Assembly: GCA_963930645.1 (NCBI GenBank)
Contig: OZ005651.1
Location: 331,967,527-332,031,526 of the forward strand
Origin: Salticus scenicus
Lineage: Eukaryota > Arthropoda > Arachnida > Araneae > Salticidae
Reading direction: 5' to 3'
DNA length: 64,000 bases
Every line of letters begins with the position of its first letter. Position 1 is the stretch's first letter. Shown here one piece after another: positions 22,682 through 35,240 of the stretch. The notes beneath the pieces are model-generated. The model did not search any database. It was not told the DNA's origin and saw only the letters and a program-made list of their open reading frames with translations. Both the position numbers and the translations under genes were made by a program.

Positions 22682-22899
22682 TATATAAAAACTTATCAGT
22701 TTTACAGCAGTGATATTGAGATATATGTACTGTGAATTCAAGTTAATACATTTTTGTTAACTTTTCCAACCCTCAAAATATGTAAACAATTCGTGATAAA
22801 AGTCTCCCCAAGTGCTAGCTTGTACCTTTTGGTGCGAAGCAAAAAGTTGACGAAATTTCTCTGGAGTTAATTTAAATCGCCTCAGCAACAATTCCTTAA

Positions 22900-23328
22900 G
22901 GGCCCCTCTTCACTCACCGCTGCCGGAAGCCGAAGCTAATGTTATTAATGGAAAATTTTTCTTTACAAATAACTTATTAACTAATACATATTTTAAAATT
23001 CTGTTTTCACATTCAGAAAATTTCCAGCTGTTAAATTGACGGACCTTTTTTAAAAAATTATTTTTTTAATTTTTTACATTTTATTTTGAAGCTGCAAAGT
23101 ACGAATTTTCAATATGTGAATTTTTTTCATTTTGCAATTTCAAAATAAAATATGAAAAATTAAAAAATACATTTTTAAAAAAGATCTGTCAATTAAACAG
23201 TTGGGAATTTTCTGAATGTGAAAACAGAATTTAAAAATATGTATTAGTTAGTAAGTTATTTGTAAAGAATATTTCCCCATAGAATAACATTAGCTCGGGC
23301 TTCCGGTGACGGTAAGTGAAGAGGGCCG
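22900..23328. mobile_element. TTAA-flanked palindromic MITE (piggyBac-like)
   Basis: A 429-bp inverted repeat. The left arm starts GGGCCCCTCTTCACTCACCG and the right arm ends as its inverse, GGTAAGTGAAGAGGGCCG. Arms of roughly 200 bp pair across the element (AAGCTAATGTTATT against AATAACATTAGCT; TCTGTTTTCACATTCAGAAA against its inverse). Both flanks are TTAA (22896-22899, 23329-23332), the piggyBac target. Related fragments occur near 39870-39960. Confidence 0.8.
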
Positions 23329-23378
23329 TTAACATATTTATATTTGTATACCTTATCTTCCGGTTCTCGCGCAATTAA

Positions 23379-23831
23379 TTAATTTATTTCATAAGGTAAA
23401 AGTGCAAGAAGATGCGTAATCCACTCTTCTTCAGGTAAAGAAACACGACGGGCTTGTCTTTCGAAAAGAATTAAATAAAGATTTATATCTTCTTTCATGT
23501 AATACTTTTGCATGAAATTTCGGAATTCTTTACTTGGATTTCTCGTTTCGCTATCTTCAACCCTAGTTTGTCTATTTCTCAACCCTAGTTCGGTCTCGAC
23601 TTCATTCTTTCAAGTTCAAATTGAATTGCTCCTTTTCTGTTCTTCAATTACTTCTTTCCTAGCATTCATAATTGTATTTAACCTTTCTTTACAAAATTTC
23701 TCATCGTAGTCTTTGCCTTTGAGAATAGCATTTTTAAAATAAATTATTCTGAAATCTGGCTGAGCCGCTATACCTAGGTCGTCAGCTAATATTTTTAAAT
23801 CCTCTTTAATAGCCCTCGCTAAATATACCAT
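23379..23831 (-). pseudogene. Ty3/gypsy-type Gag N-terminal fragment, broken
   Basis: Two minus-strand pieces in the same frame, 23831-23616 and 23582-23379, separated by two in-frame stops (TGA at 23618-23616 and 23612-23610). The first starts MVYLARAIKEDLKILADDLG and carries KARKEVIEEQKR-like charged helices. The second contains DINLYLILFERQARRVSLPE, then EEWITHLLALL, which resembles the Gag capsid start of gypsy elements in arachnids and other arthropods. Only about 150 residues remain; no pol is found on the downstream (left) side, where the TTAA MITE lies. Family is inferred from pattern, not a search. Confidence 0.55.
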
Positions 23832-25159
23832 TTTAAAATATTTTTTTGAGAAAAATTATTATTTAAACGAGAAAAAAATAATTTAAGTTACTATTATTAA
23901 TTTTCTTTTAATATCTGTATTAAGCCAAATTATTAAAGGAAATTAATTATACCTTCCCTAAAATCGATATGAATAATATACACCGACTGCTTAAACGAAA
24001 AATTCTAAATAAATCAAATTACTAGAAAAATAAACTAAACTACCTCTGCGTAACATAATTGAGTATGAAAACACAAATAAATAAATGCGTTTAACTCTTA
24101 AACATAAAACAGCATTGATTTAAAAAAAAAAAAAAAAAGTATTTTAAAATATATCTCATACACACGCATATAGATTCATAATAATCAGTTTATATATATA
24201 TTTTAAACGAGAACAATATTTAATTTATGCTTCGCATACCTTAGTAAATCTTTACTGAAAAAGAAAATATTATATCTATAACAGAATGATTAAAAATGTG
24301 TTAGGAATAGGAAATTATTTTAATCATCAAAAGCAAAAAAAAAAAAAAATAATAATAATAATCTGGTGTGTCACTCGCACGACTTTCGCTTACCCTGAAA
24401 TTTAATACTATAAATACAGGTTGCAGAATAAAAGGTAAGATAACGAGAACTGTTATGTAAACCTGTGTTAAACAATTCATATTAGGCTTCTGAAAAGTTT
24501 TATATAATTAGTTCTGTGTGAGGGGGGCTACCGTCCCCCTCAACCCCCCCGTTTCATTAATGCACCTACATTTATATAGAATTTAATTCGGTTATTAAAA
24601 AATAATTCTGTTTTTAAAAATAATTTATTAAAATTATTATTTAAAAAAAATATATTTTATGATAATGCAGACGATTTCCATATTAGAGAAGTAGTATAAC
24701 ACCAAATATAAAAAAAAAAAAAAAAGTCCATTTTATTCTCAATAAAAAAAATAAAAAAAAAATTTTTTTTTTCGTTAAAAGTAAAAAAAAAAAAAAAATC
24801 GATAACTTTGTTTTAAATTATCGCAGATCGATGGTTCAACCATTCGTTTTAAAGGTATTGCTATTGGCGAGCTCTTTTGAAAGATACCCATCATGAAAAT
24901 TCACTCCCCTCGAGGGGGGACTCCCCCCCCCAGAGGGGGGGTAGGCTCTTACATACACAATTTTTTTTTTTCCCAGTTAACTGTCTCTATTACAAAAAAT
25001 ATATATTCGTTTCATTTGGTTTAGTGCAGTCTATAGACGTTAAACTCACTTGCAATTTCCCCCATAGAGACGTAATGTATTAGAATTCTCTTGATTGTCC
25101 CTGTACACGAACCAGTTGCTTGATCTTAACGAAAAGCCTACTGTAGCATCCCTATATAA
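23832..25159. other. non-coding, possible 5' region of the broken gypsy element
   Basis: Upstream of the minus-strand gag, so it may hold its leader and LTR. I could not define LTR ends. Two C/G-tract palindromes occur (GGGGGGCTACCGTCCCCC near 24527, and CCCCTCGAGGGGGG near 24896) with poly(A) tracts between. Confidence 0.35.
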
Positions 25160-25425
25160 TACACATTTAGAATACCAAGTTTGAACTTTCTGCCATAATT
25201 TGTTTTAGATATGCTGATAACAGACAGACACACACACAGACCATTTGCTAAAAACATGACATTCGTGTTCAGGGGACCTCAAAACAATATGTGTGATACA
25301 TATATGATATAAACAATATACTATAGATATAAACAATATGTGTGTAAATATAACAAAATCTCGTGTTCGAAAATTTGACCCAAAAATAATACTTTCTCTT
25401 CCTTATGGGTAAGAGAAAGTAAAAA
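25160..25425 (+). repeat. element tail module: ACACACAC / caggggacctcaaaa / hairpin
   Basis: ACAGACAGACACACACACAG, then CAGGGGACCTCAAAAC, then AATACTTTCTCTTCC with the inverse AAGAGAAAGT, forming a short terminal hairpin. Two more copies lie at 27590-27745 and, reversed, at 41265-41405; both are attached to tandem arrays. Confidence 0.6.
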
Positions 25426-25479
25426 TCGGCAATGCAATCGATAAAAAATAAAGAACAAATAAATACATGTCTCTCTCTC

Positions 25480-26842
25480 AAGAAAATTTCACCAAACAGA
25501 TTTCAAGACAGAAAAATAAATAAATAAATAAATGCTTTACTGTAAAGTAATAAGTTGTAAAGTAATAAGTATATATTTAAGATAAACAAGAATAAAATTT
25601 AGGATATGATAACAGAAATAATCATTCTCTTCTTTTTTCCCTTACTCGTAGCAGTACACTCAGGCGATCGTCAGATTAATTATTTGGGAGAACACAGAAA
25701 CATATACAAAATAAACGTCAGTTACTTTAAATCGAAAGTATTTTTTGCTATTTTAAGGAAACATAATTTCTGTTATTAAAATAATACTTTTCCAAGGATA
25801 TGTTTTAAATTATAATTAATAAGGATAAATAATCTTATACTCTTTTAAAATGAAAGTATATTTGAATAGAATTAATTATTAAGAACAAAATTACTCATTT
25901 AATACTAGAATAAATATTCCATAAGAAATTTCAACTCCTAAAAACAATTCAAAATTTTTAGAAAACACTTGATTCTATATAAAATATTCAATAATTTTAA
26001 AAAAAAGAACAATTTTTTTTATTTTTTCCGAAGGTCAAGTGTATGTGCACTTAAAAAATAAATGAACGACGATAATTTAGTTCAAAGATTTAACCTCAGA
26101 AAACAAGTATATTTACTTTAAAACATTCAGATAAAAATTCTTAAATATTCTAAACTTGAGAATATATTATAGTTAAGTTTTATCAGAAATATGACAAAGA
26201 CAAAATAAATAAACACAATATTTATTAGTTTATAATTTTCCTTATCCTACTATTAAAAACAATAAATAACTTACTTATACAGATACCGAAGAAATTAAAA
26301 AGAAATGTTCTTGAAAGTGTTCTAAACACAGCTCAGAACCAGGGTGGCTCCTAAATCAAGTCAGAATCCGAGAGATTCTATTAAAGATGCTGAGCAAGGA
26401 CGATTTCCACAGCGGGAGAACACATTCGCTTTTCAAGCATGGCTGGTAAAACAAAAATAATAAAATCGAAATTGGCCGACCAGTTCATCGTGGCCAGATC
26501 CCCCAAATTATCTATGCGACGGTGGCGTCTAGGGATATGAATGATAAACGAGCCATTATTTTCGAAGACTGACATACATTTATTTAAACAATCACGAACG
26601 CACACACATATTAAATTTACATTTTACATTTTAAACAATAGCAATGATGCGACGCCAACACGCTTCGAACGAACAGCAAACACAAGGTTCTGCAAACAGA
26701 ACTCTTTAGCAAAGCAAGCAACTTATTGGTCACGAGCATGGTCACGAGTCACATGACCCTTTTTCCTTTTACATCGTTGCCATTCACTCAGAAGAAATGT
26801 AATAAAACACATTTACATGAATATTCTAATAGATAAATATCC

Positions 26843-26889
<47 letters not shown>

Positions 26890-27090
26890 GTATGTTGTGG
26901 CTACCATAAGACTTTCTTCTTTGTTTTCTAATACAAATTCATTCACTACAAATAATTTATTAAAACTATTATTTATTAAAATTATCTACCATAATGAATA
27001 CAGGCGATTTTCATCTAAAACTGACACAAAATATACAAAGACAGTTTTATTCTCTATAAATATTATGTTATAAAATGAGTTTTCATAATG
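25480..27090. other. non-coding, AT-rich
   Basis: No supported gene. A slightly GC-richer segment at 26330-26760 has only short ORFs. An (AT)n microsatellite lies at about 26846-26880. Confidence 0.45.
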
Positions 27091-27099
27091 GCTATCTCA

Positions 27100-27745
27100 A
27101 CTATCAAGTTTTGTACAATTATACACCATAGAAGTCGAGATACAACTTTCCCGTTCTCGGGGAAAATGGCAGTATAGCAGCGCCACCTATTGGCCGATAT
27201 GCATCCAAATTGAATCAGCATAATGTTTCATAACTGTCTTTTCACGTATCAAATTTTGTTTTATTATACCCAATAGAACCGGAGATATCCCTTTCACTTA
27301 AACTGTGAAAATTTCTGTATAGCAGCGCCACATGTTCAGTTATTGGCACCAAAAGTGGACAGACAAGTTATGTCAAGGTACATCCATATATAAATTTATG
27401 TGCAAATTTGTGCAGTAATTCCTGGGATATACAGCCTTCCTTTAAATTGTAGAAATCGCTGTATATCAACGCCATCTGTGGAGCGATGGACACCAAAAGT
27501 CGATAAGCACTAATTTTGGTCAAAGTGCATTTACATATACATTTATATGCAATTATGGACGGTAGTTCCAGATATACAGTTGCCACAAAATTTTCGTCAC
27601 ACACACACAGAGACAGACTGATATTTTCTAAAAATAATCAAATCTAGTTCTGGAGCTCTCAAAATGTGTAAATCTATCAAAAACCGAAAGTCGAAAATTT
27701 TTACGAATCGAATACTTTCTTCTATTGAATATAGAAGAAAGTTAA
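27100..27745 (+). repeat. 145-bp tandem array with terminal tail module
   Basis: Unit landmark at 27137, 27282, 27424 and about 27569 (steps 145, 142, 145). It is the same unit as the 5.9-6.6 kb array, with AGCAGCGCCACCTATTGGCC and TCAAGTTTTG words. The array runs into ACACACACACAGAGACAGAC, GAGCTCTCAAAA and a hairpin ATACTTTCTTCTATTGAATA / TAGAAGAAAGT at 27710-27741, the same tail type as at 25.2 and 41.3 kb. No ORF. Confidence 0.75.
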
Positions 27746-29679
27746 AGAAAAAAAGAAAAGTAAATTGTGAATTTTTTTTATTTTCTAGAACGTAAATGCG
27801 AAGTTGTACAGTATTTCTTTCATTTATATATTTAAAAATAGTCGAGAAAGATTTAGAATTTTCTAATTTTCGTACAGTTTGTACAAAAGATACGAATTAG
27901 TTTCGTTAAAGAAAAGAAAACGGATCCAGATATAAATACGGATCAATTTTTCTGGTGGATATCCGCGGATACGGATACGAATATATACGGAGCTCCGATA
28001 CACAGTATGTTTAAATCTTTTATATAGTTATAAATATGCCTACAACTTTATGTTTATAATTATAAGAAATATTTTGAAAGATGTTCTCAAGTCGATCAGA
28101 CTTGTTGAAAACTAAACCCGAGCGCGACCAGCAAGACAGATAATTTTGTCAACCCGACCCGACGGGTAAAATCGTGTTACCCGACCCGAACCTCATATCT
28201 TGAAACCCAATTTCAGTTTCAGACGAGCAACTGACTGGAAAATTCTGTTTACATTCCCAAGCGGGACAGTTACGTTATCAAAGCTACCGGAGTGGCTTGA
28301 GGGGGGGGGGGATGTCATACAACTACGGGGAGGAGTGGTTAGAAGGTTCTAGATTGAAATTACTACTTTGGAACTGTATAATGTAATAAATAACAGTTCG
28401 CTTCATGCGATAATAAAATAAGTTTAAGAACTGAGAACAAGTTAATAAATTTGGAATTAGTGAAACATTTAGAAAATTAATTAATTAAAAATTAATTAGG
28501 GAGCTGTCGGTGGATTAGTGGGAGATAGAATCATTTAAGTGTGTAAAATGAGGCTTTAATTTTAAGGGAGCTTTTAATTATATTACATATATATGAGTAA
28601 TTAAAAAACATATAATATATATAATCATATTAATTTTACTTCTAAAATAATTTGTTGAAAAGCATAATGCGATGTAAAAATTACGAAGTGAAAACTTCTT
28701 TAGGTGCAATTTACACATTAATTTATTCAGAGTGATTCCTTTTGGTCCTATGTTAAAATAAGCTTACTCGTTTTATAAAGTCGTGCATATTAATGCAACA
28801 AAACACGTAAATTGATTTTATTCTAAGCTAAGTAAACAAATCTCTATTGCAAAGTTCAGATGAAGGTCTTCCAAATCCAGAAAAATGATTTTAAAGGATG
28901 AAGTCATATTAAATTGACTAGAGTGGATGGGGTAGGGTTTTACGGTTATTCCTCATTAAAAGTTATATTAAACTGATGCGTAGAACTGGATGTTCATATT
29001 CAGGAACGAAAAATAATTCCTATACATTGTAGTCTATGTATAGAATTTCTAAGAGTACATTATTAACCTCATTTGTTTATTTGAATTAAAGATAATAAAA
29101 TTAACATATGCTTTTGAGTTGCACAAAAGCTTGTCTTCTGTATAAAATTGGAGGTATAGCATTAGTGTTTTGTGTTCAGGGTTACTCGAAGAATTCAGAT
29201 GCATTACAGGTTACGAATGATAAGCTTGAAAATGCATATTTAATTGTATTACGTCATTTTTATTTATTTATATATATTATTATTTTTTTTTTTTTAGTGC
29301 TTTGTACAGTATATATACAATATACAGGACCACGTGCAAGGCTTAGTTAGAAGAAGTCAAATCCATTATTTTCTGTTGGATATAATCGATAGGGATATTT
29401 TTTAAAATATATGCATTACTAAACAAATGTACACTTCAGTTATCTCAAAAATAAGCACTTATTTATCTATTTATTTTAAATTTGTGAGTGCTGGAAAGAC
29501 CCTAAAGTAATTCTAAGAACAGAAACAAAAATCAAATTCGAACTACACCGAAACTAAACCTTGACCAACACTTCTTTCCCAGTGAAACAAAGAATTCACT
29601 GGTTTAAACATTCTTCTTTTCATCATTATCACATGCATTTATCTCCCATACATGTTCGTGAAAGCTCAGAGACCAGTGG
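27746..29679. other. non-coding
   Basis: Contains short degenerate repeats of ACGGATACG (27955-27990) and ACCCGACCCG (28155-28190), probably remains of small repeats. Nothing gene-like. Confidence 0.4.
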
Positions 29680-29950
29680 TATGTTGATGTTGGGTATTTA
29701 GGCCGATTGACTTTTCGAGGATCCTAGGCCTATTGATTGGGTAATCGAACCGGGGTCTTAGGCCTGATGGGAGTACCCTCCGTGAGGGGGGGGGTCATTC
29801 TAAGTGGTCTTAACCCGTATTTACGCGAGTTTCTGAGAAAGCCACAGAAAACTTCGAACGGCTAAGTCGATAAGCACGACATAGGATTGAATCCGGCACT
29901 CCCCTTCTATCAACTTTGAGCGCAGAACCGCTCGGCCATTGGTGTGTGTG
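29680..29950 (-). mobile_element. tRNA-derived SINE copy
   Basis: Reverse orientation. On the minus strand a degenerate A box precedes CCGGATTCAATCC (B box, near 29890), then CCGTTCGAAG, a degenerate CAGAAACTCGCGTAAA, and a C-tract with GTACTCCCATCAGGCC. It is collinear with the copy at 59.6 kb. Confidence 0.7.
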
Positions 29951-31740
29951 TGGAGGGGAGGGGGTCTTGGGGTCTAATAAAAAAACAAAACGTGTACCAT
30001 TGTTTCCAAAAAATTAGATGTTTCTAAATCTATGTTCGTATGTCCCTAACATGATGAAGCTGACGAAAATAGTCTCAAAAGCCCCACAGTTAGCAATACT
30101 TTAAAGATTATACAATAAAATTTTTCTAAGAGGTCCATACACCGTGGTACATGAAATTAGCCTTTTACGGAGGTGGCCTTTTAATAGAGGTTATTCAGAA
30201 AATTTAACTCTGAGAACAAAGTGATATTCAAATTTACATAATCTGTCTATATATGTAATGTAAAAAGAAGCATAGAAAGAGCTTTTACTAATTAATTATC
30301 AAATTAATTAAAGTTTAATAAAAAATAACTATGTACAAATATTTACATTAATGACCACATAGGTCCAAAAAACATATTATAAATCCACTTAGGATTCTAT
30401 ATCATCAAAGAATCTATTTTCTATAATAATAAAAAGAAAGGTTTGTCTGTCTGTCTGTTCTTCTATACGTTCAGCCCCTGCCCCTATTGAACGCAGAAGT
30501 ACAAGAATTGACATACGGATGCTCTGGAGCCTTTCCGAGGTCCTCTTCAAAACAGAATTTAAAAATTTTAATTAGTTCTGGAGATATTAATTAAAATGTC
30601 GACTCATGTCTAATCAGAAAGCGATCTCAATGACTGAGAATTCACCGCGATTGCATAAAAATAGATATATTAACGGAGTTAAAAGCAGAAAAAGTGTAAA
30701 ATAAATTAGAAATATTAGTCTAATCGTTACGAATTTGGTACCAAATGAAAGGGACAATTTTTCTGAATCTAAGAGTGCAAGCGGCTTATCTGTACAACAA
30801 TTAGATTTTTTTAAAAATTAACTAAAGTGTGAATTTTTTGTGGCAACATCATTTCAAATGCCAGACTATTGTCTGAGATGAAAAAAGGAAATGATTGTAA
30901 CCGATTAAGATGTCACGTGTTTTATAGTGGGGGGGGGGGGAATTGCAATTTTCAATTTTTTTCAAATTTTCATTCACGTTACATTTGAGTTAATATTCGG
31001 CCTAGACAGCATACTATAAAGCTACTATTCAATTTTCATGAAATTATGTGAATAAACAAAAAAATTACATTTTTATTGGGAATTATATTTATCACGACTC
31101 ATGTGACCAAAATACAATGTAAGATTAAGTTTTGTTTAATATTTTGCAGTATTTTAAATTGAGATATGCCGTTGAAATTTCGTAATATTTGGTTTTAACG
31201 GCCGATAATCCGATTGTGAATATTTTTGAAAGTGTAGAATTATTAGGAAAGGCATGAGGGGGAGGGGGGCAGAAAAAAAAAAGAGTTACAGCGTTTGAAA
31301 TTGGTATTATTAGGTTTTAAGGCAAGATAAATCAATTGCGGATATTTTCAAGTGTAAAATTATTAGAAGGGACGGAAAGGGGGGGGGGGAGGGGCAAAAA
31401 TGTATAAAGGGAACGGTTGTTTCGGAGAAAACGAGGGAAAACACAGAACGCTTTTATTCTTTTATATTTTGCAGAGTTTCGAATTCTGATATTCCGTTCA
31501 CATTTCATACTATGGATTTTTAACAGTATTTAGTCCGGAATTACGCAAGTTTCGGAGAAAACCACGAAAAAGTCAGACATAAATCGTTTTATAATAGTGT
31601 TTATATCATTTTTGTATCTCAGCTTCTAATTAGCATAATTTCAAAAGTAATATGTCATTTTAAAACTTATTTAAATTGAATTTCAAGAGTAGACGCCACA
31701 AATCTCTGTCGTCTTCCATTAACCGACTACCGTAGGTAAT

Positions 31741-32350
31741 GGAATTCGAGATTTCACGTGATTTACATGTTTTAAGGTGTCCTGATTAGGTTTTCTTTTC
31801 TATCTCAACTAATAATTAAAATAACTTTATAAGTAATATATTATTTAAAAGCTTTGTTGATTTGGAATTGAACAGTAGATTACAGAAATTTCTACCGCCA
31901 GATGGCGCTGTAATATTTTAAAATTTCAATATTTCGAATTCTAATTATGATTAAATTATTTTTAATACATCATTCGAAAGATATTTTAAAGTACTTTTAT
32001 ATTATCGAAAGTGGAATTCGAGTTTTCACCCGATTTACACGTTTCGAGGTATTCTGTTCAGATTTTCTTTTGTATCTCAGCTACTAATTAAAATAATTTC
32101 ATAAGTAATACACCATTTGAAAGCTTTGTTGATTTGGAATCGAACAGAAGATTACAGAAATTTCTACCGCCTGATGGCCCTGTAATATTTTAAAATTTCA
32201 ATATTTAAATTCGAATTCTGATTAAATTGTTTTTAATTCATCATTCGAAAGATATTTTAAAGTTCTTTAATATTATCGAAAGGGGAATTCGAGATTTCAC
32301 TTGATTTACACGTTTTAAGGTGTCTTGATTAGGTTTTCTTTTGCATCTCA
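31741..32350 (+). repeat. 271-bp tandem repeat, 2.2 units
   Basis: GGAATTCGAG recurs at 31741, 32013 and 32284 (steps 272 and 271). Units share AAAGCTTTGTTGATTTGGAA, AGATTACAGAAATTTCTACC and TCATTCGAAAGATATTTTAA. Confidence 0.88.
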
Positions 32351-32406
32351 GCTAATTGAGTTAGACTTTTCAAAATCGGTATATGTAGGTTAATTAGGAG
32401 GGGATG

Positions 32407-33080
32407 GAAGGGCGGGGAAGGAATAGGCGCGCGCAGCGCTCACGGGACTGCGGTGCCGAAGGCAGTGGGGACCCGGTCCAACTTTTTATCCGATGAAAAA
32501 TGATTAAAAAAAATTTTTTTTTCTTAAGAATAACAGTTTGATTTCAGAAGGAATATGAGCGTGCAGCGCACGTATATCTTCACACGTGTGCGCATGGGTC
32601 TGCTCTGGCGAAGGCAGTGGGGACCCAATGCGAACTTTTACCCGATGATTAAAGATCTTTCTAAAATTCCTTTTCTTAAGAATGAAAGTTTGTGAGTAAT
32701 AACGTGGAATTTTGTGAAATCATAAGGATGGTGAAGGAATACGCACGCACAGCGCACGGATCTTCGCTGCCAAAAGCAGTGGGGACCCAGTGTGAGTTTT
32801 CATCCGATCACAAATGATTTTTTTTTCTTTTTCCTTTTTTTAAGAGTAATATTAATGAGTAATAATATTCAATTTTGAGAATTCTTTCATTAGAGTGGTT
32901 CGTTTAAAAATACTGACCCACTAGCGGGCGAATGCAGAGGGGACCCGGTGTAAGTTTTTACCCGATCAGAAATGATTTTTTTTTTTTTTTTTTTTTCAAG
33001 AATAAAAGTTCATGAGTAATAACATGGAATTTTGAGAAATCATAAGGGTGGTGAAGGAATACACGCGCGCAGCACATAAT
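32407..33080 (+). repeat. about 155-bp tandem repeat, 4 units
   Basis: The core GGCAGTGGGGACCCGGTG recurs at 32461, 32613, about 32775 and about 32934. Each is followed by TTTTACCCGATCA and a T tract, and three units are preceded by CGCGCGCAGCGCAC-type sequence. Confidence 0.85.
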
Positions 33081-33298
33081 TAAAAAAAAAAAAAAAAGAA
33101 TAGTTCTCTGAGTCATCCTGGCGACAGATGTCCGTCTACTACATGATGCAATCTCTTTCGATGTTTCGAATGCACTTGAGTATAGATTTTTTTTTCTCTT
33201 TTTTTTTTCTTCTACATATTAGTTTTAAAATATTTTAATGTTAGTTTCCTTGAACTTTGTGTGATTTTTAAAAAGATTTTTTTTTTTTTTTTTTTTTT

Positions 33299-34143
33299 AA
33301 ATACATTGGAACAAATTTTGCTGCTTAGTGTCATTTCTCAGTGGAAAGATATTTCTATTTAAGTTTACGTGCAGGGAATACAGATTTCAGTCTTTTTAAT
33401 TTTAGTTGGGGTAAAAAATTAAATGTCTGTTTTCAAAAAAAAAAAAAAAGAAAAGAAAAAAAAAATACCTCTTTTTCTATCTGTTATTAAAAATTGCCGT
33501 GCTCCTTTGCTATCGTTTCATGTCATACTTAGAAAATTATTTATTAGATTTAAAAATACAAAAACTGGGATTAGTATGGCACAAAGTTCTTATAAAAAAT
33601 ATGCGTTTCCCAAATAACTTTAAGCGCAATTTTCTTTTTCAGAATTAATGAAACTGACACTATACCGCGAAATTCGATGGGTTTATTTTTCGATTTCGGT
33701 TGACTAACTCAAGTTGTCAGGAGACAAAAAATAAATAAACAAATAAAAAAAAAAGATTAAAGAAAAAAAAATAATAATGCTGAGCTTTTGGACTAGCCAA
33801 ACAAATTTTTCTTAGTCAATTGACAAAATAGGAATAATTTATTTTTATTCTCTCATCTGACTAACCGGTCCAATTTGAGGAAAATGAAAACTGTACCTGG
33901 GAAATTAGTCATCTGACAAGTTTTAGAGCCAAAACGGATCAACAGACGAAACACATTAAAGATACATGGTAAAATAAAACGATTTTTGTGTCTCATGACT
34001 AAATGGGATTGTCAGGTAGTGTTTTGATTGTTTAAAATGTTGCGTAATTTTGTGCAAATTTGTCAATATACTAGGAAAACGTGTACTATGACAAAGATAA
34101 CACGTTTCTTGACAAGTTTCGATTTTTCATTTTTCTGTGTGTA
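33299..34143 (+). mobile_element. interspersed element, copy C
   Basis: Collinear with copy D (60268-61129) from AATACATTGGAACAAATTTT to the end ATTTTTCTGTGTGTA. Rich in CTGACTAAC/GACTAG words like copies A and B, and its end is the inverse of their start. Preceded by a poly(T) tract in both copies. No ORF of note. Confidence 0.65.
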
Positions 34144-34184
34144 TGTTCGCCTCTGCCTATACTTCGATCCACTGTGCGGCGTTG

Positions 34185-35000
34185 CCCAGGCCCATGATAA
34201 TAACCTTAAATGAACCTTAAATTTGTATGATTTTATATCTTTAACTCGATTTTGTTTGAATTTCTATTTTTAAATAAAAGCATCACCAAAAAAATAATAA
34301 GCTGTAACAAAAAAAAAATTACCTCGAACCGAACAAAATTCTGCCTTGTGAACCTGGTGCCTGTGGCACCGCATATGCCGGTCACTAATAACATAAAAAA
34401 ATTTCCCAAAGATTAACCTGGAACCGAACAAACCCGCCCGGTGTTGTCCGGGCCCATGATAATAACCTTACATGAACCTTAAATTTGTATGATTTTATAT
34501 CTTTAAATCTATTTTGTTTGAATTTCAATTTTTAAATGAAAGCATCGTGAAAAAAAAAAAAAATCATCTGTAACAAAAAATTATTTCAAACTGAACAGAA
34601 CTCGGGCTCGTGACCCCAGTGCCTGCGGCAGCTTATATGTGGACTGCTAATAACATGAAGAAATTCCCCAAAATTAACTGGAACCAAACAAATCTGCCTG
34701 GTGTTGCCCGGGCCCATGATAATAACCTTAAATGAACCTTAAATTTGTATGATTTTATATCATTAACTCTATTTTGTTTGAATTTCTATTTTTAAATAAG
34801 AGCATCGCGAAAAAAATAATCAATCATCTGTAACGAAAATATTACCTCAAACCGAACGGAACTCGGGCTCGTGGCCCCGGTGACTGCGGCAGCATATATG
34901 TGGGCCGCTGATAACATGAAAAAATTCTCAAAAATTAACCTCGAACCGAATGAGCCTCTGACTCGTGTTTTCGCTGCCTGTGGCTGTGGCACCGTATAGC
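34185..35000 (+). repeat. 261-bp tandem repeat, 3 units
   Basis: CCCATGATAATAACCTTA recurs at 34191, 34453 and 34713 (steps 262 and 260). Units also share TTTGTATGATTTTATATC and AACTCGGGCTCGTG. The copies are similar enough to suggest a recent origin. Confidence 0.88.
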
Positions 35001-35034
35001 AGGCATGCTACGCACAAGCTGCAAAATCCACTTT

Positions 35035-35240
35035 CCACCGCCAGGGGCACAGTGTATTCTGTACGAACATCACCAACGGTCAGTAAATACCAAAACCTTT
35101 AAAATAAGGTGTAACATGATAGGGCCTACTACAAAATCACCTAGTTCTATTTTTAACCACTAGGGGGTGCACTATATTGTATACAGGCATCCCCAATCAA
35201 CATCAAATTTCAAGACCTTTAAAATGAGGTGCTACATGTG
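35035..35240 (+). repeat. about 130-bp tandem duplication
   Basis: Two units with GGGGCACAGTGTATTCTGTA / GGGTGCACTATATTGTATAC and CCTTTAAAATAAGGTG / CCTTTAAAATGAGGTG. Confidence 0.7.

Larger units (their letters stand above)
30417..33080 (+). mobile_element. composite repeat with Helitron-like 5' start and two internal tandem arrays
   Basis: Starts TCTATAATAATAAAAAGAAA followed by GGTTTGTCTGTCTGTCTG, the 5' sequence of many arthropod non-autonomous Helitron-like repeats. The interior contains G tracts, then 271-bp repeats (31741-32350), then about 155-bp repeats (32407-33080). No CTRR 3' end with a hairpin was found, so the right boundary and Helitron identity are uncertain. No ORF. Confidence 0.4.

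Noticed and set aside
29108..29350. 80-codon ORF
   Set aside because: Its C-terminal half is translated poly(T)/AT sequence; no motif.
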